Below, in pieces: positions 15,361-24,862 of a stretch of 64,000 nucleotides of DNA. The position numbers were made by a program, and so were the translations under genes. The first letter of the stretch is position 1. Every line of letters starts with the position of its first letter. A model generated the notes under the pieces. It saw only the letters and a list, made by a program, of their open reading frames with translations, was not told the origin of the DNA and made no database searches. Source of the DNA: Methanopyrus sp. SNP6 (lineage in GTDB: Archaea > JAADCQ01 > Methanopyri > Methanopyrales > Methanopyraceae); NCBI RefSeq assembly GCF_002201895.1, contig NZ_CP019436.1, positions 853,619 to 917,618 on the forward strand. Reading direction: 5' to 3'.

Positions 15361-15480
15361 GGAAACCCGACCCGCGACGCCGAGCGTGTCGGGTATCCCA
15401 CCAACTCGCACGTCAAAAGGTTGACGGAACTAGCTTAGGCGCCGGGAAGGTGGGTGGAAGCCAGATAAGGTTGGGTTTCC
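15361..15480 (+). ncRNA. Candidate structured RNA, about 120 nt
   Basis: GGAAACCC (15361-15368) is perfectly complementary to GGGTTTCC (15473-15480). Inside it are a hairpin CGACGC/GTGTCG (15375-15391, one G-T pair), a helix CCCACC/GGTGGG (15397-15402 with 15449-15454), and within that a perfect hairpin GTCAA-AAGG-TTGAC (15412-15425). The nested arrangement occupies a gene-free stretch. I could not match it to 5S rRNA, SRP RNA, RNase P RNA or a known riboswitch. Strand is unproven, since most pairs work on both strands. Confidence 0.35.
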
Positions 15481-15705
15481 TGAGACGAATCTTAGTACGT
15501 GGGTGGGTAAATATCCCGTAAAACCTGGGATGAGGAGCGCTCCCGATACGGTTTCCCGCAGATCGGTGACGAGTGCGGGACCCAACCGACCGCTTCCGTT
15601 CTGTTTCCTTCCTAGACTATCTGTTTAGATCTGGAGATGAGCGGTCGCACAACTCTGTGGCAGAGCCGGTCGCACTCCCACTGTTTGTGCGTCTGTAACG
15701 CAAAG

Positions 15706-15713
15706 AATTTAAC
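15706..15713 (+). promoter_or_regulatory. TATA-like box before the gene at 15723
   Basis: AATTTAAC lies 37 bases upstream of ATG15750 but only 10 bases from GTG15723. The spacing favours the ATG as the true start of the next gene. Confidence 0.4.
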
Positions 15714-15722
15714 CGACCGCGC

Positions 15723-16448
15723 GTGGAGCGGCACGTGGGGGAACGGCCGATGGCCGGATCACCCACAGCCCGTCCCGACGCCACGCCCGTCCGGGCGCCG
15801 GAACGTATCCGAGTCCCCAAGCCGCCTCGGGATCCCGTCGAACAAGCCCGGGTCTTACGCGTGCTCCTCGAAACCGTGAGACGCGGAGTGCTCCCGTTCT
15901 TGGGTGCGTCGTACCGGTCGGTGAACGGGAAGGTGTATGGGCCGTACTACGAGGCCAGGTGGAAGCCGCGGAAGGGCGAGCGTGGCCGCACCATCTACCT
16001 GGGCAAGTCCGAGAACGAGAGTGTTCGGTTCCTTGAAGCGTGGCTGTGGGAGGTACGCAGGGCCGCCCCACGGCTGGCCGAACACCGGAAGGCCAAATGG
16101 TTCGTCGCGCGTGCCGTTCGGAGGGCGCTCGCGGCGCTCCTGACCCGGTTCGAGGGCGACCTCGAGGAAGCCCTCGAACTAGCGGGTGAGATCCTCCGCA
16201 AGGTTGGTAGGATACTGACGGGAACGCCGTTCGACCCACTGCGGACGTACTCCAGGCCGAGGGGTGGTAGAAAGCTCCTCAGGATGCTTCTCGGGCGGTC
16301 CACCGGCGAGTTCCGCGACGTTCTCCTGGAGATGCTCAGCCCGTGGCCACCATGGTACTGTTTGACACTGCTCGAACGTCTTCAGGGGAGAACAGCGGCG
16401 TGCGAATACCATCGGGCGAGGGTTCCTCGGCCTGGACCGGCGGTGTAA
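15723..16448 (+). CDS. Hypothetical basic protein with a GPYYEARW...IYLGK motif
   Basis: 241 residues from GTG15723, or 232 from ATG15750, which fits the TATA box better. Residues 60-100 contain VNGKVYGPYYEARW followed by GRTIYLGKSENE. This is the kind of short beta-hairpin motif seen in small nucleic-acid-binding or recombinase-associated proteins. The remainder is strongly basic and helical, with many Arg and Lys. Codon use is GC-rich like the core genome. No partner genes are near. The function is unknown and the motif resemblance is only suggestive. Confidence 0.55.
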   Translation: MERHVGERPMAGSPTARPDATPVRAPERIRVPKPPRDPVEQARVLRVLLETVRRGVLPFLGASYRSVNGKVYGPYYEARWKPRKGERGRTIYLGKSENESVRFLEAWLWEVRRAAPRLAEHRKAKWFVARAVRRALAALLTRFEGDLEEALELAGEILRKVGRILTGTPFDPLRTYSRPRGGRKLLRMLLGRSTGEFRDVLLEMLSPWPPWYCLTLLERLQGRTAACEYHRARVPRPGPAV

Positions 16449-16482
16449 TTCGGGAGGGGTGCCGGGTGAAACCGTCGAGGAA

Positions 16483-18768
16483 TCATCGGAGTTCCAGGAC
16501 CGCGGCCACGACCTGTCCCAGGGAAACGCCCCCGTCACCCGAGGGAACCTCGTGGTGTTCCAGGAGGTCCGCCCCGTAAAGCTCCCGGAACCCTCTGGTG
16601 ATCAATTCGTTGTTGAATACTCCTCCCGTGATCGTGATGGGTTCCCGGTCCCGGTGCTCACTTATCACTTCGGCGAATCCCTTGACCAGAGCGCGGTGTG
16701 CGGTGAGGGCGTATCGTCGGTCCCCGGTTTCCGCGGCCCGGGCCACGACGCTCGAGACGCGCACAATCCCGTCTCGGATGTCGACGTCCGGTTCGGGCGC
16801 GTGATCGACATGAACCGCGACGGCCTCGAGCTTCATCGCGGGCTCTCCCTCGTAGGTCCGTTCGTGACAGATCCCTAGAGCCGCGCTGACGGCGTCGAGG
16901 AACCGACCGGCGCTCGTCGTCTCGATCGTCGGGTACTCTATCTGGTGCAGGATCACTTCGACCTCCCGCTCGCCGTGTTTCAGGGCTTGAGGCCATTCCT
17001 CGAGCTTCCGGAGTAGGAACTCGTGGATATCTTCCTCCGACCACCCTGCCGCTCGTAAGTGCGCGACCGTCATTCTGAGAGGCCGGTACGTGGAGGCGTC
17101 CCCTCCAGGCATGGGCACGGGTTCCAAGTGCCCTATCCGCTCGTACCCGTTCCCGTCCACGTACAGGATCTCGCCGCCCCATGCACTTCCGTCGTCTCCG
17201 TACCCGTACCCGTCCATCACGGCGGCGATCGCGGGTTCCTCGGTCGGGTCGAACCCGTGCTCCGCGAGGCATGCGAGGGCGTGCGCGTGGTGATGCTGTA
17301 CGCGGACCAGTTCCAGGTCGTGCTCCTCGGACCATCGTTTTGCGAGTCCCGTGGTGGCGAACGACGGATGCAGATCGCACGCAACCGCGTCGACGTCGTT
17401 CCAGTCCAATCGGAGCAGTCGCAGGAACCGTTCGACCGTCTCCTGGAGGAAATCGATCGTCTGTGCCTTAGACGTGTTCCCGATGTGCTGGGTTAGGTAT
17501 GCCTTCCCTCGATGCAACACGCAGGCAGTCACGTCGAGCTCGGGCCCGACCGCTACGACGGTGAGGTCGTCCGGCGCCCAGTCGATCTCGATCGGCTCTG
17601 GTACGTACCCACGGGAGCGTCGCAGGGGTCGTGGTCCGTCTAGGACGCGCACCACGGAGTCGTCGCATCGTGCGGCGATACGTCGGTCGTGGATCAGGTA
17701 GTAATCTGCGATCCCGCGGAGGCGCTTCAGGGCGTCGGAGTTGCGGATCGCCATGGGTTCGCCCGGTGGGTTAGCTGAGGTCATGATGATCGCCGGCTCG
17801 TCCAGGAACCGTTCGAACATGATGTGGTGTAGACCCGTGTAAGGGAGCATGACACCGACCGTGTGCAGGCCGGGTGCCACCAGTTCGGAGAGGGGGAAAG
17901 GTTCCCTCTTATGTAGGACGACGATGGGCCGGGACGGTCCGGTCAGGAGGTCCTCCGCGGTCCCGTCCACTTCGGCGAAGGTGCGGACGTCGTCTAAGGA
18001 TCCGGACATGACGGCGAAAGGCTGTTGAGGACGTCCTAATCTCTCACGTAGCTCGGCGACGGGTTCGTCTTCGGTGGTCTTGCAGGCGAGATGGAACCCA
18101 CCGATCCCCTTGATGGCGACTATCTTCCCCTCTTCGATGAGCCTACAAGCCTCGCGGATCGCCTCGAGCTCCTCCCACTCGACGACTTCACCGTCCGAGT
18201 TGAGGAGTCGGTACCTAGGACCGCAGCGAGGGCAGCAGACCACCTGAGCGTGGTACCGTCGGTCCTCCGGGTCTTCGAACTCGCGGCGGCACTTCTCGCA
18301 GAGCGGGAAATCCACCATCGTCGTGTTCTCGCGGTCGTACGGGATTCCTTCAATGATAGTGAACCGGGGGCCGCAGTTGGTGCATCCAGTGAACGGGTAG
18401 AGGTACCTGCGGCTTTTCGGGTCGAAAATTTCCTCCAGGCATTCCTCGCACACCGGCGCGTCCGGGGGGATCTGCAGCTCGACGTCCTCGGATTCTTCGC
18501 TCTCGACGATTCGGAAGCCCGGACCTACGTTCTCTTCCGTTTCCTCCGCGTGTATCTCGCGTACCCGGGCGAGCGGTGGGTGTTCCTCCTTAAGCCTGTG
18601 GATCAGTTCCTCGAGTTCGCTGCGCGTCGCCCTGACCACGATCTCCACCTCGGATCCCAAGTTGCGCACGTGGCCGTCGAGCTCCATCTCCGTGCAGAGA
18701 CGGTACACGAAGGGGCGGAAGCCGACGCCCTGAACGATACCGCGGACTCGGATCTTCCAGGTTCTCAT
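16483..18768 (-). CDS. hypF: Carbamoyltransferase HypF ([NiFe]-hydrogenase maturation)
   Basis: At 761 residues this is full length for HypF, which makes the thiocarboxamide on HypE that becomes the cyanide ligands of [NiFe]-hydrogenases. Domains in order: acylphosphatase (VRGIVQGVGFRPFVYRL at residues 8-24); a zinc-finger pair (CEECLEEIFDP, then CTNCGPR, CEKCRREFEDP and CCPRCGPRYRL); a YrdC-like domain (IVAIKGIGGFHLACKT, IIMTSANPPGEP); and a Kae1-like carbamoyltransferase domain (QHHHAHALACLAEHG, ITGGVFNNELI). It serves the hydrogenase to which VhuD belongs. Its start overlaps the upstream gene by 4 bases (ATGA). Confidence 0.96.
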   Translation of the reverse strand: MRTWKIRVRGIVQGVGFRPFVYRLCTEMELDGHVRNLGSEVEIVVRATRSELEELIHRLKEEHPPLARVREIHAEETEENVGPGFRIVESEESEDVELQIPPDAPVCEECLEEIFDPKSRRYLYPFTGCTNCGPRFTIIEGIPYDRENTTMVDFPLCEKCRREFEDPEDRRYHAQVVCCPRCGPRYRLLNSDGEVVEWEELEAIREACRLIEEGKIVAIKGIGGFHLACKTTEDEPVAELRERLGRPQQPFAVMSGSLDDVRTFAEVDGTAEDLLTGPSRPIVVLHKREPFPLSELVAPGLHTVGVMLPYTGLHHIMFERFLDEPAIIMTSANPPGEPMAIRNSDALKRLRGIADYYLIHDRRIAARCDDSVVRVLDGPRPLRRSRGYVPEPIEIDWAPDDLTVVAVGPELDVTACVLHRGKAYLTQHIGNTSKAQTIDFLQETVERFLRLLRLDWNDVDAVACDLHPSFATTGLAKRWSEEHDLELVRVQHHHAHALACLAEHGFDPTEEPAIAAVMDGYGYGDDGSAWGGEILYVDGNGYERIGHLEPVPMPGGDASTYRPLRMTVAHLRAAGWSEEDIHEFLLRKLEEWPQALKHGEREVEVILHQIEYPTIETTSAGRFLDAVSAALGICHERTYEGEPAMKLEAVAVHVDHAPEPDVDIRDGIVRVSSVVARAAETGDRRYALTAHRALVKGFAEVISEHRDREPITITGGVFNNELITRGFRELYGADLLEHHEVPSGDGGVSLGQVVAAVLELR

Positions 18769-19889
18769 AGCCCGAACCGCTCTCCTTCCCAGTCCTGATC
18801 CGGGAAATGCTCGTAGAGCACCTCCGCCGCGACTCCGGTCGAGACCCCGGCCCTGGCCGCCAGATGGACCGTCGAGAGTTCCTTGGCGTGTATGGCTAGG
18901 ACCATAGGGAGCTCGGCTTCAGCCCGATCGACGTCGGACGCGGCGTCCACAAGGAGACTAATGTCGACTTCGTCCTTCCATTTCATCTTCCGATTCACGA
19001 CGCTCCGCTTGGCCAGCTTCTCGGCCACGGAGCCACCGTTCGGGTGCTTGCTGAGAATCGCCCAGAAACCACGCTTCAACACTATCTCCGCTAGCACCTC
19101 CTCGTCGTCCAACGCCCGCTCGCCTAGTTCGGTCGGCTCGCAGATCTCGTGATCGGGATGTACCAACAGGTACCGGACCAGCGTCTTGTAGTAACGTAGG
19201 AACGTGTTCTCCGAGACGTCCAGTTCGGACATCACGAGCTCCGGGTCACGTAACTCGTCCACGAGCTCCAACATGCGCATCAGCGAGGGAGGGGACAACG
19301 GGTTCGTCACGTAAGGTTCGAGGGAGAGCCTCACGCGCCACTGATGGGATGGGAGTAACCTCGCGTACGCGAACGCGTGGACGGAGTTCTCCACGAACTC
19401 GGCGTAGTCTCGCGGCGTGGTGTTCAGGGTGTAGCCGACCGTGCGGCCTAGCAGGTGGTTGGAGATCGCCCCGTCCGTGGCCCGGAGGTACGACATGTCC
19501 GGACCGGGTTGGCGCCGCACTTCACCTTCACCTACTAGGCACTCGTCCAGCTTCTTCAAGGCCTCGTCGAACGAGCCCACTCCGTCCACGACTAGTTCGG
19601 CTGGTTCTACGGTATGCTTTCCCAGGATCTCGTCCAGCAAGCTGGCCTCCCGCAGGGCGGCCATGGTGAGCATCGCACCTTCCCGCGGGTTCTTCAGACC
19701 CGAAAGCACCTCCCGAGCCTTCTCGTACTTGTCGTGCACCAATAGCGCAGCTGCCGTCGAGATGATGTATTCGTAATCGTTCGTGAGGCCCGCCTGCCGA
19801 ATGATCCTGGCGAGTCGCTGGTACAGCGCCTTTACTTCCTTTAGATCAGCCCGCACTTCCATAAGCATCGCTACTGCGTCGTGGTCCAA
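18765..19889 (-). CDS. Unknown helical protein between mmp10 and hypF
   Basis: This 374-residue soluble protein has a predominantly helical N-terminal region (YEYIISTAAALLVHDKYEKA looks like a TPR- or HEAT-like hairpin) and a middle part with VRLSLEPYVTNPLSPPSLMR. The C-terminal region contains VSENTFLRYYKTLVRYLL and VHLAARAGVSTGVAAEVLYE, which look like helix-turn-helix-like segments. No enzymatic motif is visible. It starts 3 bases after the mmp10 stop and overlaps hypF by 4 bases, so the three genes form one transcript. That suggests a role in maturation of methanogenesis enzymes, but this is inference from position. Confidence 0.6.
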   Translation of the reverse strand: MDHDAVAMLMEVRADLKEVKALYQRLARIIRQAGLTNDYEYIISTAAALLVHDKYEKAREVLSGLKNPREGAMLTMAALREASLLDEILGKHTVEPAELVVDGVGSFDEALKKLDECLVGEGEVRRQPGPDMSYLRATDGAISNHLLGRTVGYTLNTTPRDYAEFVENSVHAFAYARLLPSHQWRVRLSLEPYVTNPLSPPSLMRMLELVDELRDPELVMSELDVSENTFLRYYKTLVRYLLVHPDHEICEPTELGERALDDEEVLAEIVLKRGFWAILSKHPNGGSVAEKLAKRSVVNRKMKWKDEVDISLLVDAASDVDRAEAELPMVLAIHAKELSTVHLAARAGVSTGVAAEVLYEHFPDQDWEGERFGL

Positions 19890-19892
19890 GTT

Positions 19893-21092
19893 TCACTCCC
19901 CCAGAATGTTAACAGTGTTGATGAGGTCGCGGAACGCGTTCAACTCGAACTCCAGCACCTCCTCCCTATCCACCTCACAGCTCGCTTCGCCGTCGAGCGT
20001 GAGACGGTCGGGACCCCGCAACACGACCCTCCCGAAACCGTCACGTTTTAACAATTCCTCCGCCCGTGCGTCGTGAACGAGCGCCCTTCCGGGAAGTACT
20101 ACGGTTCGCTTTAACGAGGAGACGTCCAACCGTTCCAGGTCCTTCTCCGTGATTAGGCACGCCACGTCCTTCTCGACCGGGACTACGTCTACCCTCTCCC
20201 CACCCTCCACGTGTCGGAATACCTCGCGGATCAGGGGGGCCGCAATCCTTCCGGTAATCAACGAACACTCGACTTCGACAGGTGGGAGCAGCTCCCGGAG
20301 CTCCTCTCCCAGCGTCCTGAGCGCGAACGGGGCGCCCGTTTCTGGATCCCACAACGGCGTCCCCGTGACCCGGAACGGGAACTCCTCGTGTATTTCCGTC
20401 ACGATCCGCTTGAACTCGTCCAAGGAGTGAGGTTCTACGTTCAGTACTGGGGAGTTTCCCAGAATGATTCCGTGTTCCTCCCTCGTTCCTAACCGCATCA
20501 GGAGGAGCGCGTCGATCCCGAGCTCTTCCAGTCGCTCACACGTCTCCCACAGGACGTCCCCGTCGTTCACACCCGGGATCAGGACGGCCGCCACCATCAC
20601 CTCCTCGCACCGATCCGCGAACACCTCAAGGCACGCGAGCGAGGCCTCGGGAGACCGATCTCCCATCCACTCCCGCCGGAGCTCCGGATCCCACGCGAAT
20701 ACGGTGTACGAGACGGACCGCACCCCTAGACCGCACAGCTCTTCAACTTCCTCCGGGTCCTTGAACCCTTTCCCGCTCGTATACCCGAGCTGCACGCTCC
20801 GAATCCCGAGGTCCCTCAAGCTCGCCACGAGCTCCCGCAGCCACGGATAGTTGCTGATGTCTCCACCGCCGCTCACGGTCACCTCCCGCTCCCGGCGGAA
20901 CCCGAGGGTCATTCCCACCTCCTGTAGCACGATCCCGGGAGGGCGGAAGGGTCCGTTGTCCTCCCACACGCTTCGACCGCAGTAGTCACACCCGGGGGAT
21001 CCGGGTGGACAGTTCTTGCAGCCGAAAGGGCGTCTCTCCTCCCAGTTCACCCCACGGAAGTAACAGTACCGGCAGAACCCACCACAGTCCAC
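19893..21092 (-). CDS. Mmp10, radical SAM methyltransferase for McrA arginine
   Basis: 399 residues from GTG21092. The radical SAM cysteines are in GGFCRYCYFRG, followed by the extra cysteine cluster FGCKNCPPGSPGCDYCGR, typical of methanogenesis marker 10. VTVSGGGDISNYP is the GGE-like motif of the radical SAM barrel, and a cobalamin-linked C-terminal part follows. Mmp10 is known to install 5-C-methylarginine in McrA, whose gene starts 3.8 kb away on the other strand. The conserved N-terminal strand (ADVGGRPGVDCGGFC) is encoded upstream of the GTG, in an open frame with no ATG, GTG or TTG, so the real start lies near 21115-21130 at a non-standard codon. Confidence 0.9.
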   Translation of the reverse strand: MDCGGFCRYCYFRGVNWEERRPFGCKNCPPGSPGCDYCGRSVWEDNGPFRPPGIVLQEVGMTLGFRREREVTVSGGGDISNYPWLRELVASLRDLGIRSVQLGYTSGKGFKDPEEVEELCGLGVRSVSYTVFAWDPELRREWMGDRSPEASLACLEVFADRCEEVMVAAVLIPGVNDGDVLWETCERLEELGIDALLLMRLGTREEHGIILGNSPVLNVEPHSLDEFKRIVTEIHEEFPFRVTGTPLWDPETGAPFALRTLGEELRELLPPVEVECSLITGRIAAPLIREVFRHVEGGERVDVVPVEKDVACLITEKDLERLDVSSLKRTVVLPGRALVHDARAEELLKRDGFGRVVLRGPDRLTLDGEASCEVDREEVLEFELNAFRDLINTVNILGE

Positions 21093-21242
21093 CCCAGGTC
21101 GTCCACCAACGTCCGCGAGGGCGGGCGAGGTCTCACCCCCGGTCGTGACCGACCTACCTGAGGGTTAATTAGGTGGCCCCGGGTGCGCGCCCCCGCGCTC
21201 CCACTTGATAACACGGTCGGCGGTCCGGTGAATAAGGAAACC

Positions 21243-21250
21243 CTTTAAAG
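21243..21250 (+). promoter_or_regulatory. TATA box of the mcr operon
   Basis: CTTTAAAG lies 33 bases before the mcrB ATG. It is followed by a long purine-rich ribosome site AGGGGGGG (21270-21277). The intergenic DNA is shared with the divergent mmp10 operon. Confidence 0.65.
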
Positions 21251-21283
21251 CTGCAGTCCTGCAAAGTTAGGGGGGGCCTGCTT

Positions 21284-22618
21284 ATGGCGCTCGAGAATAG
21301 GGACACGGTCGATTTGTACGACGATCGAGGTAACTGCGTAGCCGAAGAAGTTCCCATTGAGGTTCTATCCCCGATGCGCAACGAGGCCATTCAGAGTATC
21401 GTGAACGATATCAAGCGTACCGTCGCGATCGACCTCGAGGGTGTCGAGAACGCCCTACAGAACGCGACCGTCGGCGGCAAGGGGATGAAGATCCCGGGCC
21501 GCGAGATGGACGTTGACGTCGTGGACAACGCCGAGGCGATCGCGGACGAAGTCGAAAAGATGATCCGCGTGTACGAGGACGACGACACGAACGTGGAGCC
21601 CATGTACGACGGTAAGCGTCTCCTCGTGCAGCTCCCGTCCGAGCGTGTGAAGGTCATGGCCGACCCGTACTCCGGTACCCTGCAGGCTGGTATGGCGGTC
21701 GTGCACGCGATCATCGACGTCTGCGAGGTCGACATGTGGGACGCTAACATGGTCAAGGCGGCCGTCTTCGGTCGCTACCCGCAGACGATCGACTACTTCG
21801 GCGGCAACGTCGCCTCGATGCTGGACGTGCCGATGAAGCAGGAGGGTGTCGGCTACGCCCTACGTAACATCATGGTGAACCACGTCGTGGCCGCGACCAG
21901 GAAGAACGCCATGCAGGCCGTGTGTCTGGCCGCGACGCTCGAGCAGACCGCGATGTTCGAGATGGGTGACGCCCTCGGTCCGTTCGAGCGCCTGCACCTG
22001 CTAGGTTACGCTTACCAGGGTCTGAACGCGGACAACATGGTGTACGACATCGTGAAGAAGCACGGTAAGGAGGGTACGGTGGGTACCGTCGTCCGCGAAG
22101 TCGTCGAGCGCGCACTCGAGGACGGCGTGATCGAGGTTAAGGAGGAGCTCCCGTCCGGGTTCAAGGTGTACAAGGCCAACGACATGGATCTCTGGAACGC
22201 CTACGCCGCCGCCGGACTCGTGGCTGCGACCATGGTCAACCAGGGTGCCGCCCGAGCGGCTCAGGGTGTCAGCGCGACGATCTTGTACTACAACGACCTG
22301 CTCGAGTACGAGACCGGATTACCCGGTGTCGACTTCGGACGAGCCGAGGGTACCGCGGTTGGATTCAGCTTCTTCAGCCACTCGATCTACGGGGGAGGTG
22401 GTCCGGGTATCTTCCACGGTAACCACATCGTGACCAGGCACTCCAAGGGCTTCGCGATTCCGCCCGTGGCGGCGGCGATGGCCCTGGACGCCGGTACTCA
22501 AATGTTCAGTCCGGAGGTCACCAGCAAGCTGATCGGTGACGTGTTCGGTGAGATCGACGAGTTCCGGGAACCGATGAAGTACATCATTGAGGCCGCCGCG
22601 GAGGAGGCGAAGCGTTAA
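21284..22618 (+). CDS. mcrB: Methyl-coenzyme M reductase subunit beta
   Basis: This 444-residue McrB is one of two large subunits of the (alpha-beta-gamma)2 enzyme that releases methane from methyl-CoM and coenzyme B. The active-site tyrosine region is [20 protein letters not shown], near residues 360-380, and [15 protein letters not shown] contacts coenzyme B. The N-terminus [20 protein letters not shown] is typical of the family. ATG21284 is supported by the operon TATA box and a strong ribosome site. First gene of mcrBDCGA. Confidence 0.98.
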   Translation: MALENRDTVDLYDDRGNCVAEEVPIEVLSPMRNEAIQSIVNDIKRTVAIDLEGVENALQNATVGGKGMKIPGREMDVDVVDNAEAIADEVEKMIRVYEDDDTNVEPMYDGKRLLVQLPSERVKVMADPYSGTLQAGMAVVHAIIDVCEVDMWDANMVKAAVFGRYPQTIDYFGGNVASMLDVPMKQEGVGYALRNIMVNHVVAATRKNAMQAVCLAATLEQTAMFEMGDALGPFERLHLLGYAYQGLNADNMVYDIVKKHGKEGTVGTVVREVVERALEDGVIEVKEELPSGFKVYKANDMDLWNAYAAAGLVAATMVNQGAARAAQGVSATILYYNDLLEYETGLPGVDFGRAEGTAVGFSFFSHSIYGGGGPGIFHGNHIVTRHSKGFAIPPVAAAMALDAGTQMFSPEVTSKLIGDVFGEIDEFREPMKYIIEAAAEEAKR

Positions 22619-22688
22619 GCTCCTCCCTTCAGAACAACGCCCCGCCCGCGATATCGTTTCGTAACCCATAACGAAAGGGGGAACGGCC

Positions 22689-23234
22689 TTGTCGGAGAAG
22701 GAGCGTCCACGCATGTTGGAGCGCAAGATCCCTGAAGGAGCAAAGCCCGAGGTGCAGATATTCCCGCAACGCCTGCTCAGCGCGGCTACCACGGAGAAGC
22801 TCCTGAACGGACTGCTGGAGAGTGTCGAGGGTATCGGACGCATCGTGATCCACGGTCCGGGACTCCCCAAGGCGGTCCCCTTCGGACCCGCTCGCGGTAA
22901 ACCGGTCAAGCACCCGGAAAGACGCCCGATCGAAGTTCACGGCGAGAAGGTCCCAATGAAGATCCAGACGGGACAGATCATCGTCGAGATCGAGGACGAA
23001 GACCGACTCGATGACATCGTCGAAGAGATTGAGGAGATCTGTCGTGAGATCCTGCCCTGCGACTTCGAGGTTCAGGTTGGGAGGTTCACCCGACACAGAC
23101 CCACCGTCACCGACTACCTGAAGTTCGGCGAGGAGGGTGTCAAGAAGCTCGACAAACGTCTCCTGGGACTCGTCGAGCCTCGAGCCCGGCTGGCCGACAG
23201 GGTCTCCGTCCTCAAGAAGAAGGGGGAGGACTAA
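22689..23234 (+). CDS. mcrD: McrD, accessory protein of methyl-coenzyme M reductase
   Basis: 181 residues from TTG22689, preceded by AAGGGGG. McrD is not part of purified enzyme but is conserved in mcr operons and thought to act in F430 loading or assembly. Recognisable parts are [39 protein letters not shown] and [20 protein letters not shown]. The C-terminus is basic and acidic, as in other McrD proteins. It lies between mcrB and mcrC with short spacers. Confidence 0.95.
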   Translation: MSEKERPRMLERKIPEGAKPEVQIFPQRLLSAATTEKLLNGLLESVEGIGRIVIHGPGLPKAVPFGPARGKPVKHPERRPIEVHGEKVPMKIQTGQIIVEIEDEDRLDDIVEEIEEICREILPCDFEVQVGRFTRHRPTVTDYLKFGEEGVKKLDKRLLGLVEPRARLADRVSVLKKKGED

Positions 23235-23242
23235 CCTCGCGA

Positions 23243-23851
23243 GTGGGCCGCGAGACCTACGCCGTCGACTGCCGAGCCGCTATGGGGATGGGCAAAGGTG
23301 GTAGTCTGGCGCAGCGGGGCACCATCGCCGAGACAGAGATCACCGAGGTCGTCGCCGTCGCGATGTCGCCCGGCTCCCGACACATCACCAAACCCGTGTG
23401 CGAGATCACCTACGCCCTCCGAGAGGCCGGGATTCATACGAGCGTCCTGGTACTCAACGCTGGATCCGGCGTCCCGGCCGAAGCTCCCGTTCGGACGGGT
23501 GCCACGATGGGGATAGAACCTGAGGAGATCGAGCGCATTAACCGGCACGAGGTCGCCGTGATTCACCTCGGTAACGTCAAACAACACATCGTGTGGAAAG
23601 CCCGGCTAATCCTCAAACACTGCGACATCCCCGCGGTCATAGTGTGTCAGACCCCCGTGGACTTTGAGGACTTCGCCGAGGTAGGGTGCCGTACCCGCAT
23701 CGTGGAACCACCGGAGCCCGAAACGGTAGGGGAGGTGGTCGAGATCGTCACCGGTGTGATCCGCGGAGAGACCGTCCCCTCGGACAAGATCAACGAGATC
23801 GTCCGCAAGGTCAGACGCGCCTTACGTTACGCCCGTCGGAAGTCTCGGTGA
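23243..23851 (+). CDS. mcrC: McrC, accessory protein for MCR activation
   Basis: 202 residues from GTG23243, 8 bases after mcrD. McrC is part of the ATP-dependent complex that activates nickel in coenzyme F430. The N-terminal Cys/Gly-rich stretch [18 protein letters not shown] and the segments [28 protein letters not shown] and [15 protein letters not shown] are family signatures. The C-terminus is strongly basic ([14 protein letters not shown]). After its stop comes a 124-base gap with a second promoter-like element before mcrG. Confidence 0.95.
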   Translation: MGRETYAVDCRAAMGMGKGGSLAQRGTIAETEITEVVAVAMSPGSRHITKPVCEITYALREAGIHTSVLVLNAGSGVPAEAPVRTGATMGIEPEEIERINRHEVAVIHLGNVKQHIVWKARLILKHCDIPAVIVCQTPVDFEDFAEVGCRTRIVEPPEPETVGEVVEIVTGVIRGETVPSDKINEIVRKVRRALRYARRKSR

Positions 23852-23934
23852 CACTATTACTTCTTACGGTCATCGTGTTATTGCGTCCTCTCCTGAGTAC
23901 CGCTCGTGGATAACCCAGCCTCGGTCGAAATTCC

Positions 23935-23942
23935 TTTAAAAT
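23935..23942 (+). promoter_or_regulatory. Internal TATA-like box before mcrG
   Basis: TTTAAAAT lies 33 bases before the mcrG ATG, in the only sizeable gap of the mcr operon. It would allow extra transcription of mcrGA independent of mcrBDC. Its sequence and distance match the promoter in front of mcrB. Confidence 0.55.
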
Positions 23943-23975
23943 GACCCGGTACTCACACCCCGGGGGACCGACATC

Positions 23976-24767
23976 ATGGGTTTGAAGGAGGAGATGGCTG
24001 AGAAGGCTCAGTTCTACCCAGGTGAGACCGACGTGGCCGAAAACCGTCGCAAGTACATGAACCCGAATTATGAATTGAAGAAGCTCCGTGAGATCCCGGA
24101 CGAGGACATCGTCCGGCTGATGGGTCACCGCGAGCCAGGTGAAGAGTATCCGAGTGTGCACCCGCCGCTGGAGGAGATGGAGGAGCCCGAGTGTCCGATC
24201 CGCGAGCTCGTCGAGCCGACGGAGGGCGCCAAGGCCGGCGACCGAATCCGATACATCCAGTTCGCAGACTCCGTCTACTTCGCACCTATCCACCCGTACA
24301 TCCGCGCCCGTATGTACATGTGGCGCTACCGCGGAGTCGACACCGGAACCCTGTCCGGTCGACAGATCATCGAGGTCCGTGAGCGCGACCTTGAGAAGAT
24401 CGCCAAGGAGCTCCTCGAGACCGAGATCTTCGACCCGGCCAGGTCCGGCATTCGAGGAGCGACCGTGCACGGACACTCCCTCCGACTGGACGAGAACGGC
24501 CTCATGTTCGACGCCCTACGTCGTTACCGCTTGAACGAGGAGACGGGCGAGGTCGAGTACGTCAAGGATCAAGTTGGTATCGAGCTCGACGAGCCGATTC
24601 CCGTAGGTGCGCCGGCCGATGAGGACGACCTGAAGGAGCGCACGACGATCTACCGTATCGACGGTACCCCGTACAGGGAAGACGAAGAACTCTTACAGGT
24701 CGTCCAGCGGATCCACGAGCTGCGCACACTGGCAGGTTATCGGCCAGAAGAGGCAGAAGGTAAGTAA
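23976..24767 (+). CDS. mcrG: Methyl-coenzyme M reductase subunit gamma
   Basis: This 263-residue McrG is the small structural subunit of MCR and contributes residues that close the F430 pocket. [20 protein letters not shown] at the N-terminus, [38 protein letters not shown] and [19 protein letters not shown] are characteristic. It is followed after 95 bases by mcrA. Long runs of acidic residues fit a hyperthermophile with high internal salt. Confidence 0.97.
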   Translation: MGLKEEMAEKAQFYPGETDVAENRRKYMNPNYELKKLREIPDEDIVRLMGHREPGEEYPSVHPPLEEMEEPECPIRELVEPTEGAKAGDRIRYIQFADSVYFAPIHPYIRARMYMWRYRGVDTGTLSGRQIIEVRERDLEKIAKELLETEIFDPARSGIRGATVHGHSLRLDENGLMFDALRRYRLNEETGEVEYVKDQVGIELDEPIPVGAPADEDDLKERTTIYRIDGTPYREDEELLQVVQRIHELRTLAGYRPEEAEGK

Positions 24768-24862
24768 TTCCCACTCACACATGCTCATACGGAACAACCA
24801 TGAAGTATTTTGGAAACGCTTATAACGTTCTCGACCTACCATCCGGTCGGGGGAGGATCACG

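Noticed and set aside
15361-15480. 5S rRNA identity for the structured RNA
   Set aside because: Length and outer helix are similar, but the conserved 5S internal sequences are missing.
24800-24862. Upstream ATG start for mcrA
   Set aside because: The extra residues are absent from McrA proteins, and ATG24863 has a strong ribosome site.
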